Shown: positions 18,264 through 28,138 of the stretch, piece by piece | Layout of the letters: each line of letters begins with the position of its first letter | Numbering within the stretch: the first letter of the stretch is position 1 | Source: an uncultured Asticcacaulis sp. | GTDB lineage: Bacteria > Pseudomonadota > Alphaproteobacteria > Caulobacterales > Caulobacteraceae | Direction: 5' to 3' | Length of the DNA: 37,841 nucleotides | NCBI GenBank assembly: GCA_936940865.1 | Contig: CAKZJB010000162.1 | Location: forward strand, 1-37,841 | Made by a program: the position numbers and the translations under genes | The notes under the pieces: generated by a model | The model's input: the letters and a program-made list of their open reading frames with translations, nothing else | What the model was told of the DNA's origin: nothing | Databases searched by the model: none

Positions 18264-20255
18264 TCAGACCCCGTCCGCCTCGAAGCCGGCTGCGCGATGG
18301 CTACCGTCGCAGAACGGCTTGCTTTTCGAGTGCCCGCAGCGGCACAGCACCGCGCCTTCGACGCGTTTGACGACGCGGCCCGTGCCGGCGCAAATTTCGA
18401 GATTTCCCGTAATGCGCAGGGGCCCATTACGCTGCGGATCGACCGCCAGCGGACCGTTGCGCACCTCCAGCGGATCGAGACTGATCGTGTCGGGCTCGCC
18501 CGAGGCGGCAAAGCCGGCGTCGTGGTGCGAACCGTCGCAATAAGGCTTGTTCTTCGACTGGCCGCAGCGGCAGAAGGTGGCGCGATAACCGATGAATTCG
18601 CCGGCGACCGTCATCGGCGCATTGATGGCGTTGGGGCCGTTTTCCCGGATGCGCATCATGTTGACTTCCGGCGCCGTCTCATCGGCCCGCGTCTTGCCGC
18701 GATAGGCGATTGCGCCCGACGGACAGTCGTGGGCGATGCGCACCAGCAGATCAGCATCGCTTTCATCCGGGTGCAGCCAAGGGCCGGCGACATTGGCGAT
18801 AAAGGTCTTCGGCGCACCGGTGACGCAGAAGCGCGAGTGGATACAGCGCTTCATATCGACCACAAGGGTGAGGTCCTGGCCTTCGACGATTTCCGGCCCC
18901 GAATTGGAGCCTTCGGTGCTGGCTGCGGCCTCGGTCTTGAGCGAATCGGACTTCGCCGGTGCTTCGGGTCGTTGATCGGGTGTGTCCACTGCGCCCTCCT
19001 GAACGTGAAATCTTTCGAGCGCCTGGCCCAGATTGACGTGAATGGTCTCGAGACTCGATACCGCCCGGGCGACCCGTGGCGTCTGCGCCAATGCCTTGCC
19101 GCCTTCGGCCAGGTCGGCGATCCGCCCCCTCAGCACCTCGAAAACGGCCGGACAGGATTTGGGCGCGACCAGCGTGCGCAGGGTCGCGAAGCTCAGGCCT
19201 GCATTGCCGTCGTCGCTGTCATTGGCCTTGAGACGCGCCAGTTCGCGCGCCAGCGGATCGAGCGCCATCATCATGTCGATGGCCGTATTGATCATCAGCC
19301 GCTTTTCGATGACGTCGGTGGCGGCGAAACCCTGCACCAGAAAACGCAGCATGTGGTTATAGACTGCGTTGCCAAGATCCAGCACCTGGCGCGCGTCCTC
19401 GCGCTCGATCCATACCCGGTCTTCCGGGTTCTGGATCGGCTTGCGCATGACCGGGTTCGACGCCACCGGATGCGCCGGCGTGAAGCCCGGATCGCGTTCA
19501 AGGATCGCGTCGTACGATTCGCGGATCTTGACGAAGCGCGCATAGTGGCAGCCGGCGCTGTTGTTCGAAGCCCCCTCGCCCTGTTCGACGATCGTCTCGA
19601 TGGCGCGGCACGCCGAATTCAGATCGGTGATACGCACCAGCCCGGTGAGCGTCAGGATGTTCGGGCAGACCTGCAATTTCGGGTCGCCGCAGAACAGGGC
19701 GTCTTCGCCCATTTCAACCGACAACTGCTTCAGCGCATCCTCGACCGAGCGATAAAGATGGCCGACCGTGCGATAGTCCTGCGCCGAGGGCATGAGCCGG
19801 ATGCCGCGAAGGGCGCGCGAATAGACCGGACGCTGGTCGAAGCCACGGCCGTCCGGCTCGTCGCTGCCTTCGGGCCGTTCGAGATAGATGAAGTGCTGCA
19901 AGGTATCGCGGTTGAACGGCGCCAGCCGCACCTGGAGGTCGGCCGGATGATAGCCGTCGGCGACCGGAAAGTTCGGCCGGTGCAGATGCGCCACACCGCC
20001 CAGCGCATTCATCAGGTTCGAGACCAGCGTCAGGTGCGTCATCTCGTCGATGGCGACGTCGACCATGGCGCGCTGCCAGCCGCGGATTTCCTTTTGCAGC
20101 TCGGGATCGATACCGTCATCGGGCTCGGTCTTCAGCGACCAGGCGGCATAGAGATAGCAGCACATCAGATTGTGCTCGATCTCGGCCGCCTCGCTCAGCG
20201 TGTCGAGCAGTTGTTCGCGGTGGCGGATGATGATCGGCGGTTCTTCAGCGGCCAT
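18264..20255 (-). CDS. ferritin-like / ferredoxin-like / double CDGSH iron-sulfur fusion protein
   Basis: A 663-residue multi-domain protein. Residues 1-340 are ferritin-like, of the VioB/iminophenyl-pyruvate dimer synthase type, with candidate iron ligands E25, E27, H28, E71 and H74 and the family stretch TIVEQGEG (221-228). Residues 420-458 are a Ser/Glu-rich linker. Residues 460-520 form a divergent mono-cluster ferredoxin domain with C471, C477 and C511 (CPSGAIAY). Two CDGSH [2Fe-2S] motifs follow: C562, C564, C573, H577 and C638, C640, C649, H653. No signal peptide, so cytoplasmic. GGAG lies upstream of the start. A redox or oxygenase role on an unknown substrate is my inference. Confidence 0.88.
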   Translation of the reverse strand: MAAEEPPIIIRHREQLLDTLSEAAEIEHNLMCCYLYAAWSLKTEPDDGIDPELQKEIRGWQRAMVDVAIDEMTHLTLVSNLMNALGGVAHLHRPNFPVADGYHPADLQVRLAPFNRDTLQHFIYLERPEGSDEPDGRGFDQRPVYSRALRGIRLMPSAQDYRTVGHLYRSVEDALKQLSVEMGEDALFCGDPKLQVCPNILTLTGLVRITDLNSACRAIETIVEQGEGASNNSAGCHYARFVKIRESYDAILERDPGFTPAHPVASNPVMRKPIQNPEDRVWIEREDARQVLDLGNAVYNHMLRFLVQGFAATDVIEKRLMINTAIDMMMALDPLARELARLKANDSDDGNAGLSFATLRTLVAPKSCPAVFEVLRGRIADLAEGGKALAQTPRVARAVSSLETIHVNLGQALERFHVQEGAVDTPDQRPEAPAKSDSLKTEAAASTEGSNSGPEIVEGQDLTLVVDMKRCIHSRFCVTGAPKTFIANVAGPWLHPDESDADLLVRIAHDCPSGAIAYRGKTRADETAPEVNMMRIRENGPNAINAPMTVAGEFIGYRATFCRCGQSKNKPYCDGSHHDAGFAASGEPDTISLDPLEVRNGPLAVDPQRNGPLRITGNLEICAGTGRVVKRVEGAVLCRCGHSKSKPFCDGSHRAAGFEADGV

Positions 20256-20377
20256 CAGCTATCGCTCCGGGGACGTCCTTGATCGATTAATTCCTTCCGT
20301 GCGCAACGGGGACGGAAGACACCTATAACACCACGCCCAGCCGCGTACAGGCCGCCGGATAGCCGGGTTGACACGAG

Positions 20378-20692
20378 TCACGCAATCGTGTCGCGCAGCC
20401 ACGCTTCATAGGCCGCATTCACCCATAATACGGGCTGCGCCAGGATCTCCGGCACCTCGTAACTGTGGTGTTCCTTCACCACGGCTTCGATCGCCGGAAG
20501 CCTGGCCGTCAATGTCTTGGCGGTCAAGATGATCTCGGCCGAGGTTTCGATCTCACCCTGCCAGACATAGGTGCTGGAGATGGGGTGCGACTGCACGCAC
20601 GCCGCTAGCCTTTGCTCGACGAGAAACCGGGCCAGCGCCTGCGCTTCAGCGTCCGACCCGCAGGCGATGGAAACAGTGACGATATCGGTCAT
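20378..20692 (-). CDS. cutA: divalent cation tolerance protein CutA
   Basis: A 104-residue member of the CutA1 family, small trimeric ferredoxin-fold proteins that bind copper and other ligands and were first linked to metal tolerance in E. coli. Recognisable segments are LAACVQSHPISSTYVWQGEIE (about 30-50) and the C-terminal HHSYEVPEILAQPV motif. I chose the ATG at 20692, which gives the usual family length; an in-frame ATG at 20704 would add four residues. It is divergent from the radical SAM gene. Confidence 0.92.
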   Translation of the reverse strand: MTDIVTVSIACGSDAEAQALARFLVEQRLAACVQSHPISSTYVWQGEIETSAEIILTAKTLTARLPAIEAVVKEHHSYEVPEILAQPVLWVNAAYEAWLRDTIA

Positions 20693-20775
20693 GCGCCCCA
20701 GCATAACGATCACTTTATCACCACGCCAGCCTTGGCCGTTGACTTCGCCACCTCGGAACATATCATGAACGCGCT

Positions 20776-22008
20776 ATGAAGCGTACCCTGAAAGACAAAC
20801 TGGCCATCCTGTCCGACGCGGCGAAATACGACGCCAGTTGCGCGTCGTCGGGCACGACGAACCGTAATTCGGTCAAGTCGGGCGGACTGGGCTCGACCGA
20901 AGGCTCGGGCATCTGCCACGCCTATGCGCCGGACGGGCGGTGCATTTCGCTGCTCAAGATCCTGATGACCAATTTTTGCATCTACGACTGCGCCTACTGC
21001 ATCAACCGGTCGTCGTCCAATGTCGAGCGGGCCCGTTTCACGCCTGAGGAAGTGGTCTGGCTGACGCTCGAATTCTATCGCCGCAACTATATCGAAGGCC
21101 TGTTCCTGTCGTCGGGCATCATCCGCAATTCCGACTATACGATGGAGCAGATGGTACGCATCGCCCGGAACTTACGCGTCGAGCATAATTTCCAGGGCTA
21201 TATCCACCTCAAGACCATCCCAGAGGCCTCGGCGCACCTTATCGAACAGGCCGGACTGTTCGCCGACCGGCTGTCGATCAATATCGAGCTGCCGACCGAT
21301 GCGGGCGTCGAAAAGTTCGCGCCGCAGAAGCACCCGGCCAATATCCGACGGTCGATGGGCGAGTTGAAAAGCCATATCGACGCTGCCTCGGAGCCGACCC
21401 TGCGCACGAAGCAACGCAAACGTTTCGCCCCCGCCGGCCAGAGCACGCAAATGATCATCGGTGCCGATACGGCCACCGACGCCACCATCCTCGGCACCAG
21501 CGCCGGGCTTTATGGCAAATACCAGCTCAGGCGCGTCTACTATTCTGCCTTTTCGCCCATTCCGGACGCCTCGTCGCTATTGCCGCCGGCCAAGCCGCCC
21601 CTGATGCGCGAACACCGTCTTTATCAGGCCGACTGGCTCTACCGTTTCTACGGTTTCGGAATCGAGGAGATCGTCGCGGCGAGGCCGGACGGTATGCTCG
21701 ATCTCGAGGTCGATCCGAAACTGGCCTGGGCGCTCGGCAACCGCGACCGCTTTCCGGTCGATATCAATACGGCCGAGCGCGAGATGCTGCTGCGCGTGCC
21801 GGGCTTCGGCGTGCGCACGGTCGATGCGCTGATTGCCGGCCGCGTCCATACGCGCATGGGGCTCGATGATCTGAAGCGGCTCAAGGTGTCGCTGAAAAAG
21901 GTCAAGCCGTTCATCGTCGCCAACGGCTGGACGCCGCTGAAGGTGCTCGACCGCGCCGACCTGCGCACCCTGTTCGCGCCTGAGCCGCGGCAACTGGTGC
22001 TGCTATGA
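20776..22008 (+). CDS. putative DNA modification/repair radical SAM protein
   Basis: A 410-residue radical SAM enzyme of the family annotated as putative DNA modification/repair (TIGR03916-like). The SAM-cluster motif is C68-IYD-C72-AY-C75, within MTNFCIYDCAYCINR. Additional N-terminal cysteines (C22, C47, C56) could bind another cluster or metal. A helix-hairpin-helix DNA-binding element lies at about 327-360 (PVDINTAEREMLLRVPGFGVRTVDALIAGR). The gene overlaps the next by ATGA; the two are a conserved pair. The chemistry is unproven. The HhH supports action on DNA. Confidence 0.9.
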   Translation: MKRTLKDKLAILSDAAKYDASCASSGTTNRNSVKSGGLGSTEGSGICHAYAPDGRCISLLKILMTNFCIYDCAYCINRSSSNVERARFTPEEVVWLTLEFYRRNYIEGLFLSSGIIRNSDYTMEQMVRIARNLRVEHNFQGYIHLKTIPEASAHLIEQAGLFADRLSINIELPTDAGVEKFAPQKHPANIRRSMGELKSHIDAASEPTLRTKQRKRFAPAGQSTQMIIGADTATDATILGTSAGLYGKYQLRRVYYSAFSPIPDASSLLPPAKPPLMREHRLYQADWLYRFYGFGIEEIVAARPDGMLDLEVDPKLAWALGNRDRFPVDINTAEREMLLRVPGFGVRTVDALIAGRVHTRMGLDDLKRLKVSLKKVKPFIVANGWTPLKVLDRADLRTLFAPEPRQLVLL

Positions 22009-22805
22009 GAACGATACGTTTGCGTGGCCGTGGTGATTTCGAGGAGTGGCGCTTGGCGGCAAGGGGCCTGTTGGCGGACGGCGTCCCCCCCGAAGCCATT
22101 GCCTGGACGACGGAGGATGGCGGCGACCTCTTTGGGGGGAGCGAAACGCCATCTCCAGCGCCCGCCGCCTTCTCCGTCCCGAAGGCTTTCGTTGACCTAA
22201 CGCAGGACATTATCTGCCATAGCGATCCGGCGCGGTTCGCCCTGGCCTATCGCCTGCTGTGGCGGCTGCAATCCGAAAAGCATCTGTTCGAGATCGCCTC
22301 CGACACGGACGTTACGAGGGCGCGCTTGATGGCCAAGTCGGTGCATCGCGACGATCACAAGATGCGCGCCTTTGTCCGTTTCAAGGAGATCGGAAGCAAA
22401 GGCCCAAGACGGCGCTTTATGGCGTGGTTCGAGCCCGACCACTTCATCGTCGCCCGCGCCGCCCCGTTTTTCCAGCGCCGCTTTACCGACATGGACTGGA
22501 TCATCGCCACGCCGAAAGGCACGGCGGCATGGGACGGCGAGCACCTGACAACCCGTGAAGAGCTCGCCGAAAATCCAGATCTCCACGACGATGCCGACAG
22601 TCTGTGGCGCACCTATTACTGCCATATTTTCAACCCGGCGCGGCTCAAGGTGAGGGCCATGCAAAGCCAGATGCCGAAAAAATACTGGAAAAACCTGCCA
22701 GAAGCGGAGCTTATTCCAGACCTGATCGCGGAGGCCGAAACCCGAACCGGACAAATGATCGCTGGGCGCAATCGCGATCAAGTGCCGGCCAGGCGGCCGC
22801 GTTAG
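22005..22805 (+). CDS. DUF4130 / TIGR03915-type putative DNA metabolism protein
   Basis: A 266-residue partner of the upstream radical SAM protein, sharing an ATGA overlap. Family hallmarks are KSVHRDDHKMRAFVRFKEI (about 108-126), YLAWFEPDHFIVARAAPFFQRRFTDMDW-like core sequence and HDDADSLWRTYYCHIFNPARLKVRAMQSQMPKKYWKNLPEA (about 198-238). In many bacteria this domain is fused to a uracil-DNA glycosylase domain; here the protein ends soon after the DUF4130 core, so the glycosylase half is missing. Predicted DNA repair role by association; no biochemical function is established. Confidence 0.87.
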   Translation: MRTIRLRGRGDFEEWRLAARGLLADGVPPEAIAWTTEDGGDLFGGSETPSPAPAAFSVPKAFVDLTQDIICHSDPARFALAYRLLWRLQSEKHLFEIASDTDVTRARLMAKSVHRDDHKMRAFVRFKEIGSKGPRRRFMAWFEPDHFIVARAAPFFQRRFTDMDWIIATPKGTAAWDGEHLTTREELAENPDLHDDADSLWRTYYCHIFNPARLKVRAMQSQMPKKYWKNLPEAELIPDLIAEAETRTGQMIAGRNRDQVPARRPR

Positions 22806-22837
22806 AAGGCGTGCAGTAAAGCCAAAAAGGAGGCGGG

Positions 22838-23665
22838 GTGAGTTTACTGCGCAAGATCGTCTGGTTCATCGAGGGGCATCTGAACCGCAATATCGGATTG
22901 GGCGAGATCGCCCGGGCAGTCGGTATCGGCCGGTTTCACGCCACGCGTTTGTTCGGCGCCATGACCGGCCAGCCTCTTATGGCCTATGTCCGTGCAAGAC
23001 GCCTAAGCGAAGCCGCAAAGGTGCTTATGGGCGGGGCCGATATTCTGGATACGGCCCTGGGTGCCGGCTACGGATCGCACGAAGCGTTTTCGCGCGCCTT
23101 CCGCGCCCAGTTCGGCCTGTCTCCCAGCGCTTTACGCGACCCGGCCGCCAGCCGGACCCTCAAACTTGTGGAGCCCTATCCAGTGACCGACACCCATTCA
23201 CTTCCCGACCAGACCCCGCGCAAGGTCAGCGCACCCGGCCTCAGCTTTGCCGGCATCAGCGGCCACTATTCCGTCCGCGACGTTTCTGGAATTCCCGGAC
23301 AGTGGCAGCGTTTCCGCCCATATATAGGCAATATCGACGGCCAGAAGGGCCGCGTGACCTACGGCATCTCGTACAATTTCCAAAGCAAGGAAGATTTCGA
23401 CTATATGTCCGCCGTCGAGGTCCAGCCGGGCAGCACGGCGCCCGACGGCCTGACGACGTTGACCACGCCGGCGCATACTTACGCTGTCTTTACCCACGAA
23501 GGCCATGTCAGCGGCGTGTCCGACACCTGGCGGCATATCTATGACCGCTGGCTGCCGGCGTCGGGCCTGCACATGGCGCACGCTGCCAGCTTCGAACGCA
23601 TGGACGAACGCTTCGACGGCTCAACCGGCAACGGTATTGTCGAAATCTGGATTCCTGTGATGTGA
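22838..23665 (+). CDS. AraC-family transcriptional regulator with GyrI-like effector domain
   Basis: A 275-residue regulator. The AraC-type double helix-turn-helix is at the N-terminus (residues 1-105; IGLGEIARAVGIGRFHATRLFGAMTG, then DTALGAGYGSHEAFSRAFRAQFGLSPSALR). A GyrI-like small-molecule-binding domain follows (about 125-275, closing with NGIVEIWIPVM). It starts with GTG behind a strong GGAGG site. It lies 32 bases after the DUF4130 gene, so it may be co-transcribed with the repair pair and could regulate it, which is inference only. It is followed by a clear terminator. Confidence 0.9.
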   Translation: MSLLRKIVWFIEGHLNRNIGLGEIARAVGIGRFHATRLFGAMTGQPLMAYVRARRLSEAAKVLMGGADILDTALGAGYGSHEAFSRAFRAQFGLSPSALRDPAASRTLKLVEPYPVTDTHSLPDQTPRKVSAPGLSFAGISGHYSVRDVSGIPGQWQRFRPYIGNIDGQKGRVTYGISYNFQSKEDFDYMSAVEVQPGSTAPDGLTTLTTPAHTYAVFTHEGHVSGVSDTWRHIYDRWLPASGLHMAHAASFERMDERFDGSTGNGIVEIWIPVM

Positions 23666-23672
23666 CGAAAAG

Positions 23673-23704
23673 CGGCGCTTCCCGCGAAGGAAGCGCCGTT
23701 TTCT
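23673..23704 (+). terminator. intrinsic terminator after the AraC-type regulator
   Basis: Perfect 10-bp stem (CGGCGCTTCC with GGAAGCGCCG, six-base loop) and a TTTTCT tail, starting seven bases after the stop codon. Confidence 0.85.
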
Positions 23705-23726
23705 CTTCGGTGCCGATGACCGTCTT

Positions 23727-25118
<1,392 letters not shown>

Positions 25119-25184
25119 GTCTTAATTCCGGTTGCAATTGCGATGACCGGCTTATACCGGCTTGGCTGGCAGCATGCAATAAAG

Positions 25185-25204
25185 ATATAAAGATATCTTT
25201 ATAT
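25185..25204. promoter_or_regulatory. operator-like perfect 20-bp palindrome upstream of ahcY
   Basis: ATATAAAGATATCTTTATAT is a perfect inverted repeat 67-86 bases upstream of the ahcY start, and a further AAAGATAT half-site (25181-25188) precedes it. ArsR-family SahR regulators control ahcY in many Proteobacteria through AT-rich palindromes of this kind, so an S-adenosylhomocysteine-responsive repressor is my best candidate. The match to the SahR motif is from memory. Confidence 0.65.
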
Positions 25205-25223
25205 GGCGAACGTTATGCGGACT

Positions 25224-25448
25224 TTGCACCTCCCTGTCGCGCAGCGATGGGGAGGGGGACCGCACGAATTAACCCTTGCAAAGCAAGGGTTAATGAGATG
25301 TGGTGGTGGGGTTTCTTGCTTTCTTTGGGGCCTCCGAGCTGTTAAGGAAGCAAGAAACCCCACCACCATATCTCGCCAGCGCAAGCGCTGTCTCGTATGG
25401 TCCCCCTCCCCATGCCCTCCGCTCTGCTCCGAGCACGGGGAGGTGCAA
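25224..25448. repeat. structured palindromic intergenic element, copy 2
   Basis: Copy 1 is at 4738-4942. Perfect 11-bp terminal inverted repeats (TTGCACCTCCC/GGGAGGTGCAA). Inner arms are a 15-bp perfect pair (25247-25261 with 25399-25413) and a 20-bp perfect pair (25302-25321 with 25348-25367). Local hairpins lie at 25269-25293 (11-bp stem, loop AAA) and about 25377-25390 (CAGCGC-AA-GCGCTG). Further TCGC-GCA-GCGA and TGCT-CCG-AGCA hairpins lie near the ends. Confidence 0.85.
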
Positions 25449-25502
25449 TAGACTTGCCTAGCGGCCCGCGACCATGAGATAGCGGACCCAAGGAGACTAT
25501 CC

Positions 25503-26498
25503 ATGGCCGACACTTCGCTACCGATCGCTACCGTTCGCAACGACTGGACCAAGGCGGAAATCGCCGCCCTGTTCGACCTGCCGTTCATGGAACTGGTCTT
25601 CCAGGCGGCCAGCGTCCATCGCCGCCATTTCGATCCCAGCGAAGTCCAGCTGTCGCAGCTTCTGTCGGTCAAAACCGGCGGCTGCGCCGAAAACTGCGGC
25701 TACTGCTCGCAGTCCTCGCATTTCGACACGGGGCTGAAGGCGTCGAAGCTGATGCCGGTCGAGGAAGTATTGTCCGCCGCGAAGGCCGCCAAAGATGGCG
25801 GTGCGCAGCGCTTCTGCATGGGCGCGGCGTGGCGCGAACTCAAGGACCGCGACCTGCCGGCGCTTGAGGCGATGATTTCGGGCGTCAAGGCGATGGGCAT
25901 GGAAACCTGCGCCACGCTCGGCATGCTCAGGCCCGACCAGGCCGAACAACTGAAGGCCGCCGGCCTCGACTATTACAATCACAACCTCGACACCTCGCCG
26001 GAATATTACGACCAGATCGTCACCACGCGCACCTATCAGGAGCGCCTTGATACCCTGCAGGCGGTGGCCGACGCCGGCATGAAGACGTGCTGCGGCGGCA
26101 TCATGGGCTTAGGCGAATCGCGCGAAGACCGGGTGTCGTTCCTGCACCAGCTGGCCACGCTGCCGAAGCACCCCGACAGCCTGCCCATCAACAACCTGGT
26201 CGCGGTCGCGGGCACGCCACTGGGCGAAAAGGCGCACGCAGAAGGCGGAATTTCCGGCATCGAGTTCGTGCGCACGGTCGCCGTGGCGCGTATCGTCTGC
26301 CCGAAGTCTATGGTCCGCCTGTCCGCCGGCCGCACCGAGATGAGCGAAGAGCTGCAAGCCCTGTGCTTCCTGGCCGGCGCCAACTCGATCTTTGTCGGCA
26401 ACCAGCTTTTGACCACACCGAACCCGGAACGCGGCACCGACGCCCACCTGATGGCGGAACTGGGCTTGAAAGCCATGTCCGCAACGGCTTTGTCGTAA
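25503..26498 (+). CDS. bioB: biotin synthase
   Basis: Radical SAM enzyme that inserts sulfur into dethiobiotin, the last step of biotin synthesis. The 331-residue protein has the SAM-cluster cysteines C61, C65 and C68 ([13 protein letters not shown]). The [2Fe-2S] sulfur-donor site is indicated by [11 protein letters not shown]-like and [11 protein letters not shown] segments and the conserved arginine in [16 protein letters not shown] lies just upstream. No other bio genes are nearby, so bioB is isolated from the rest of the pathway here. The structured repeat stands directly upstream. Confidence 0.98.
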   Translation: MADTSLPIATVRNDWTKAEIAALFDLPFMELVFQAASVHRRHFDPSEVQLSQLLSVKTGGCAENCGYCSQSSHFDTGLKASKLMPVEEVLSAAKAAKDGGAQRFCMGAAWRELKDRDLPALEAMISGVKAMGMETCATLGMLRPDQAEQLKAAGLDYYNHNLDTSPEYYDQIVTTRTYQERLDTLQAVADAGMKTCCGGIMGLGESREDRVSFLHQLATLPKHPDSLPINNLVAVAGTPLGEKAHAEGGISGIEFVRTVAVARIVCPKSMVRLSAGRTEMSEELQALCFLAGANSIFVGNQLLTTPNPERGTDAHLMAELGLKAMSATALS

Positions 26499-26552
26499 AA
26501 TTTCATCGAACGGCGATTGGCGCAAATCGTGGGACCGTGATACGTGTGTCCC

Positions 26553-28076
26553 ATGAATACCCATATGAAAACCAAGGCCGCACCGGCGGCCAATCCCGGC
26601 GCGCTTACGGCGGCCGACGCCGTCAAAACCCTGACCAGGCTTTTCAACGCCTCGGTGACGGCGCTGCAGGAAGACCTTCACGCCTATCTCAAGGACCGCA
26701 CGCGGCCGTCGCCCGAAAAGCGCGCGGCCGGCCGCTACTGTTACCCAAAGCTGACCGTCGTCTGGAAAGGCGTCCAGGACCCGGAGGACGACACGACCGT
26801 CTTCACGCCGCGCCACCCCCAGGTCAACCGGGCCTTTGCCCGCTTTTCGCGCCCGGGCTCCTATTCCAGTTCGATTACCCGCCCGGACCTGTTCGGCAGC
26901 TATATCGAAGAGCAACTGGAGCTTCTGGTCCGCGATTACGGCGCCGAATGCTTCGTCGGCCTGTCGGACCAGGAGATCCCCTACCCCTACGTCCTCGACG
27001 GCGCGGGGCTTGACCTCAATTCGGTGTCGGCGCTCGACCTCACCCGGCATTTTCCGGCGACCGAACTGGCATTGATCGGCAACGAGGTCGCCGACGGGCT
27101 GGAACTGATCGACGAGGACGGCAATCGCCCGCTGGCCCTGTTCGACGGCCTGCGCACCGATTTCTCGCTGGCGCGCCTGAAGCACTATACCGGCACGCCG
27201 GCCGAACACACCCAAAGCTATATCCTGATGACGAACTACAATCGCTATGTCGATGTCTTCGTCACCTATGCGCTGGAACAGCTGAAGAAGCCCGACAGCC
27301 CCTATTCGGCCCTGTCGTGCTGCGGCAACTTCCTGATTACCAGGGACACCCCCAATCCGGACGAGCTGATCGCCAATTCGCCGTGGCGCAAGCACCAGAT
27401 GCCGGCCTATCACCTGCTGGCGCCGGGTCGCCAGGGCATCAGCCTGGTCAATATCGGCGTCGGTCCGTCGAACGCCAAGAACATCACCGACCACCTGGCC
27501 GTGATGCGCCCGCACGTCTGGTTGATGATCGGACACTGTGGCGGGTTGCGCCCCTCGCAGAGCATCGGCGACTATGTCCTGGCCCACGCTTACTTACGCG
27601 ACGACCACGTGCTCGACGACGTCCTGCCGCGGGAAATCCCCATCCCCGCCATCGCCGAAGTCCAGCAGGCCATGCATTCGGCCGCGGTGCGCATCACGGG
27701 CGAGGACGGCGACGCCCTGAAAAAGCGCCTGCGCACCGGCACGGTCGTAACCACCGACGACCGCAACTGGGAACTGCGCTACACCTCCAGTTCATTGCGC
27801 TTCTCACAGTCGCGCGCCGTCGCCATCGACATGGAAAGCGCGACCCTGGCCGCCCAGGGCTACCGTTTCCGCGTGCCCTACGGCACGCTGCTCTGTGTGT
27901 CGGACAAGCCGCTGCACGGCGAGCTCAAGCTGCCGGGCCAGGCCAACCACTTCTATGAGCGCGCCATCCGCGAGCATATCGATATCGGGATCGAAACCGT
28001 GGGTATCCTGCGCGATTTCGGCTCGCGCCTGCATTCGCGCAAGCTCAGGGCCTTCGATGAGCCGCCGTTCCGATGA
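26553..28076 (+). CDS. amn: AMP nucleosidase
   Basis: Cleaves AMP to adenine and ribose 5-phosphate, regulating the adenylate pool. The 507-residue protein has the N-terminal AMP nucleosidase regulatory domain (about residues 20-190) and a C-terminal nucleoside-phosphorylase-type domain. That domain shows IGVGPSNAKNITDHLAVMRP followed by WLMIGHCGGLRPSQ, and VAIDMESATLAAQG supplies the ribose-binding Met/Glu. VSDKPLHGELKLPGQANHFY is typical of Amn. I chose ATG 26553; a GTG at 26544 is possible. It lies 54 bases after bioB and may be transcribed with it. Confidence 0.95.
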   Translation: MNTHMKTKAAPAANPGALTAADAVKTLTRLFNASVTALQEDLHAYLKDRTRPSPEKRAAGRYCYPKLTVVWKGVQDPEDDTTVFTPRHPQVNRAFARFSRPGSYSSSITRPDLFGSYIEEQLELLVRDYGAECFVGLSDQEIPYPYVLDGAGLDLNSVSALDLTRHFPATELALIGNEVADGLELIDEDGNRPLALFDGLRTDFSLARLKHYTGTPAEHTQSYILMTNYNRYVDVFVTYALEQLKKPDSPYSALSCCGNFLITRDTPNPDELIANSPWRKHQMPAYHLLAPGRQGISLVNIGVGPSNAKNITDHLAVMRPHVWLMIGHCGGLRPSQSIGDYVLAHAYLRDDHVLDDVLPREIPIPAIAEVQQAMHSAAVRITGEDGDALKKRLRTGTVVTTDDRNWELRYTSSSLRFSQSRAVAIDMESATLAAQGYRFRVPYGTLLCVSDKPLHGELKLPGQANHFYERAIREHIDIGIETVGILRDFGSRLHSRKLRAFDEPPFR

Positions 28077-28102
28077 TTTTGACTGGGCTGGGAGGTTCGG
28101 TC

Positions 28103-28138
28103 AAAAAAGGAGCGGGATGCAGATACGCATACCGCTCC
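28103..28138 (-). terminator. minus-strand intrinsic terminator with no annotated gene upstream
   Basis: On the minus strand a 7-bp stem (GGAGCGG/CCGCTCC) is extended by ATGC/GCAT across one mismatch, with a six-base loop, and is followed by six T residues (28108-28103). No minus-strand gene precedes it: pabB starts at 28274 on the plus strand. It points to a short transcript arising in the amn-pabB gap. On the plus strand it lacks a U-tract, so it is a poor terminator for amn. Confidence 0.7.

Larger units (their letters stand above)
25119..25502. other. divergent ahcY-bioB intergenic region
   Basis: This 384-base gap holds the ahcY promoter with its palindromic operator (25185-25204), then the 225-base structured repeat (25224-25448), then a short bioB leader with an AAGGAG ribosome site just before 25503. 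No gene was seen; open frames here translate the repeat. Confidence 0.7.

Noticed and set aside
17832-20282. 816-codon plus-strand frame opposite the iron-sulfur fusion gene
   Set aside because: Antisense shadow of a GC-rich gene; no recognisable domain and Arg/His/Asp-rich composition, while the minus strand has clear CDGSH and ferredoxin motifs.
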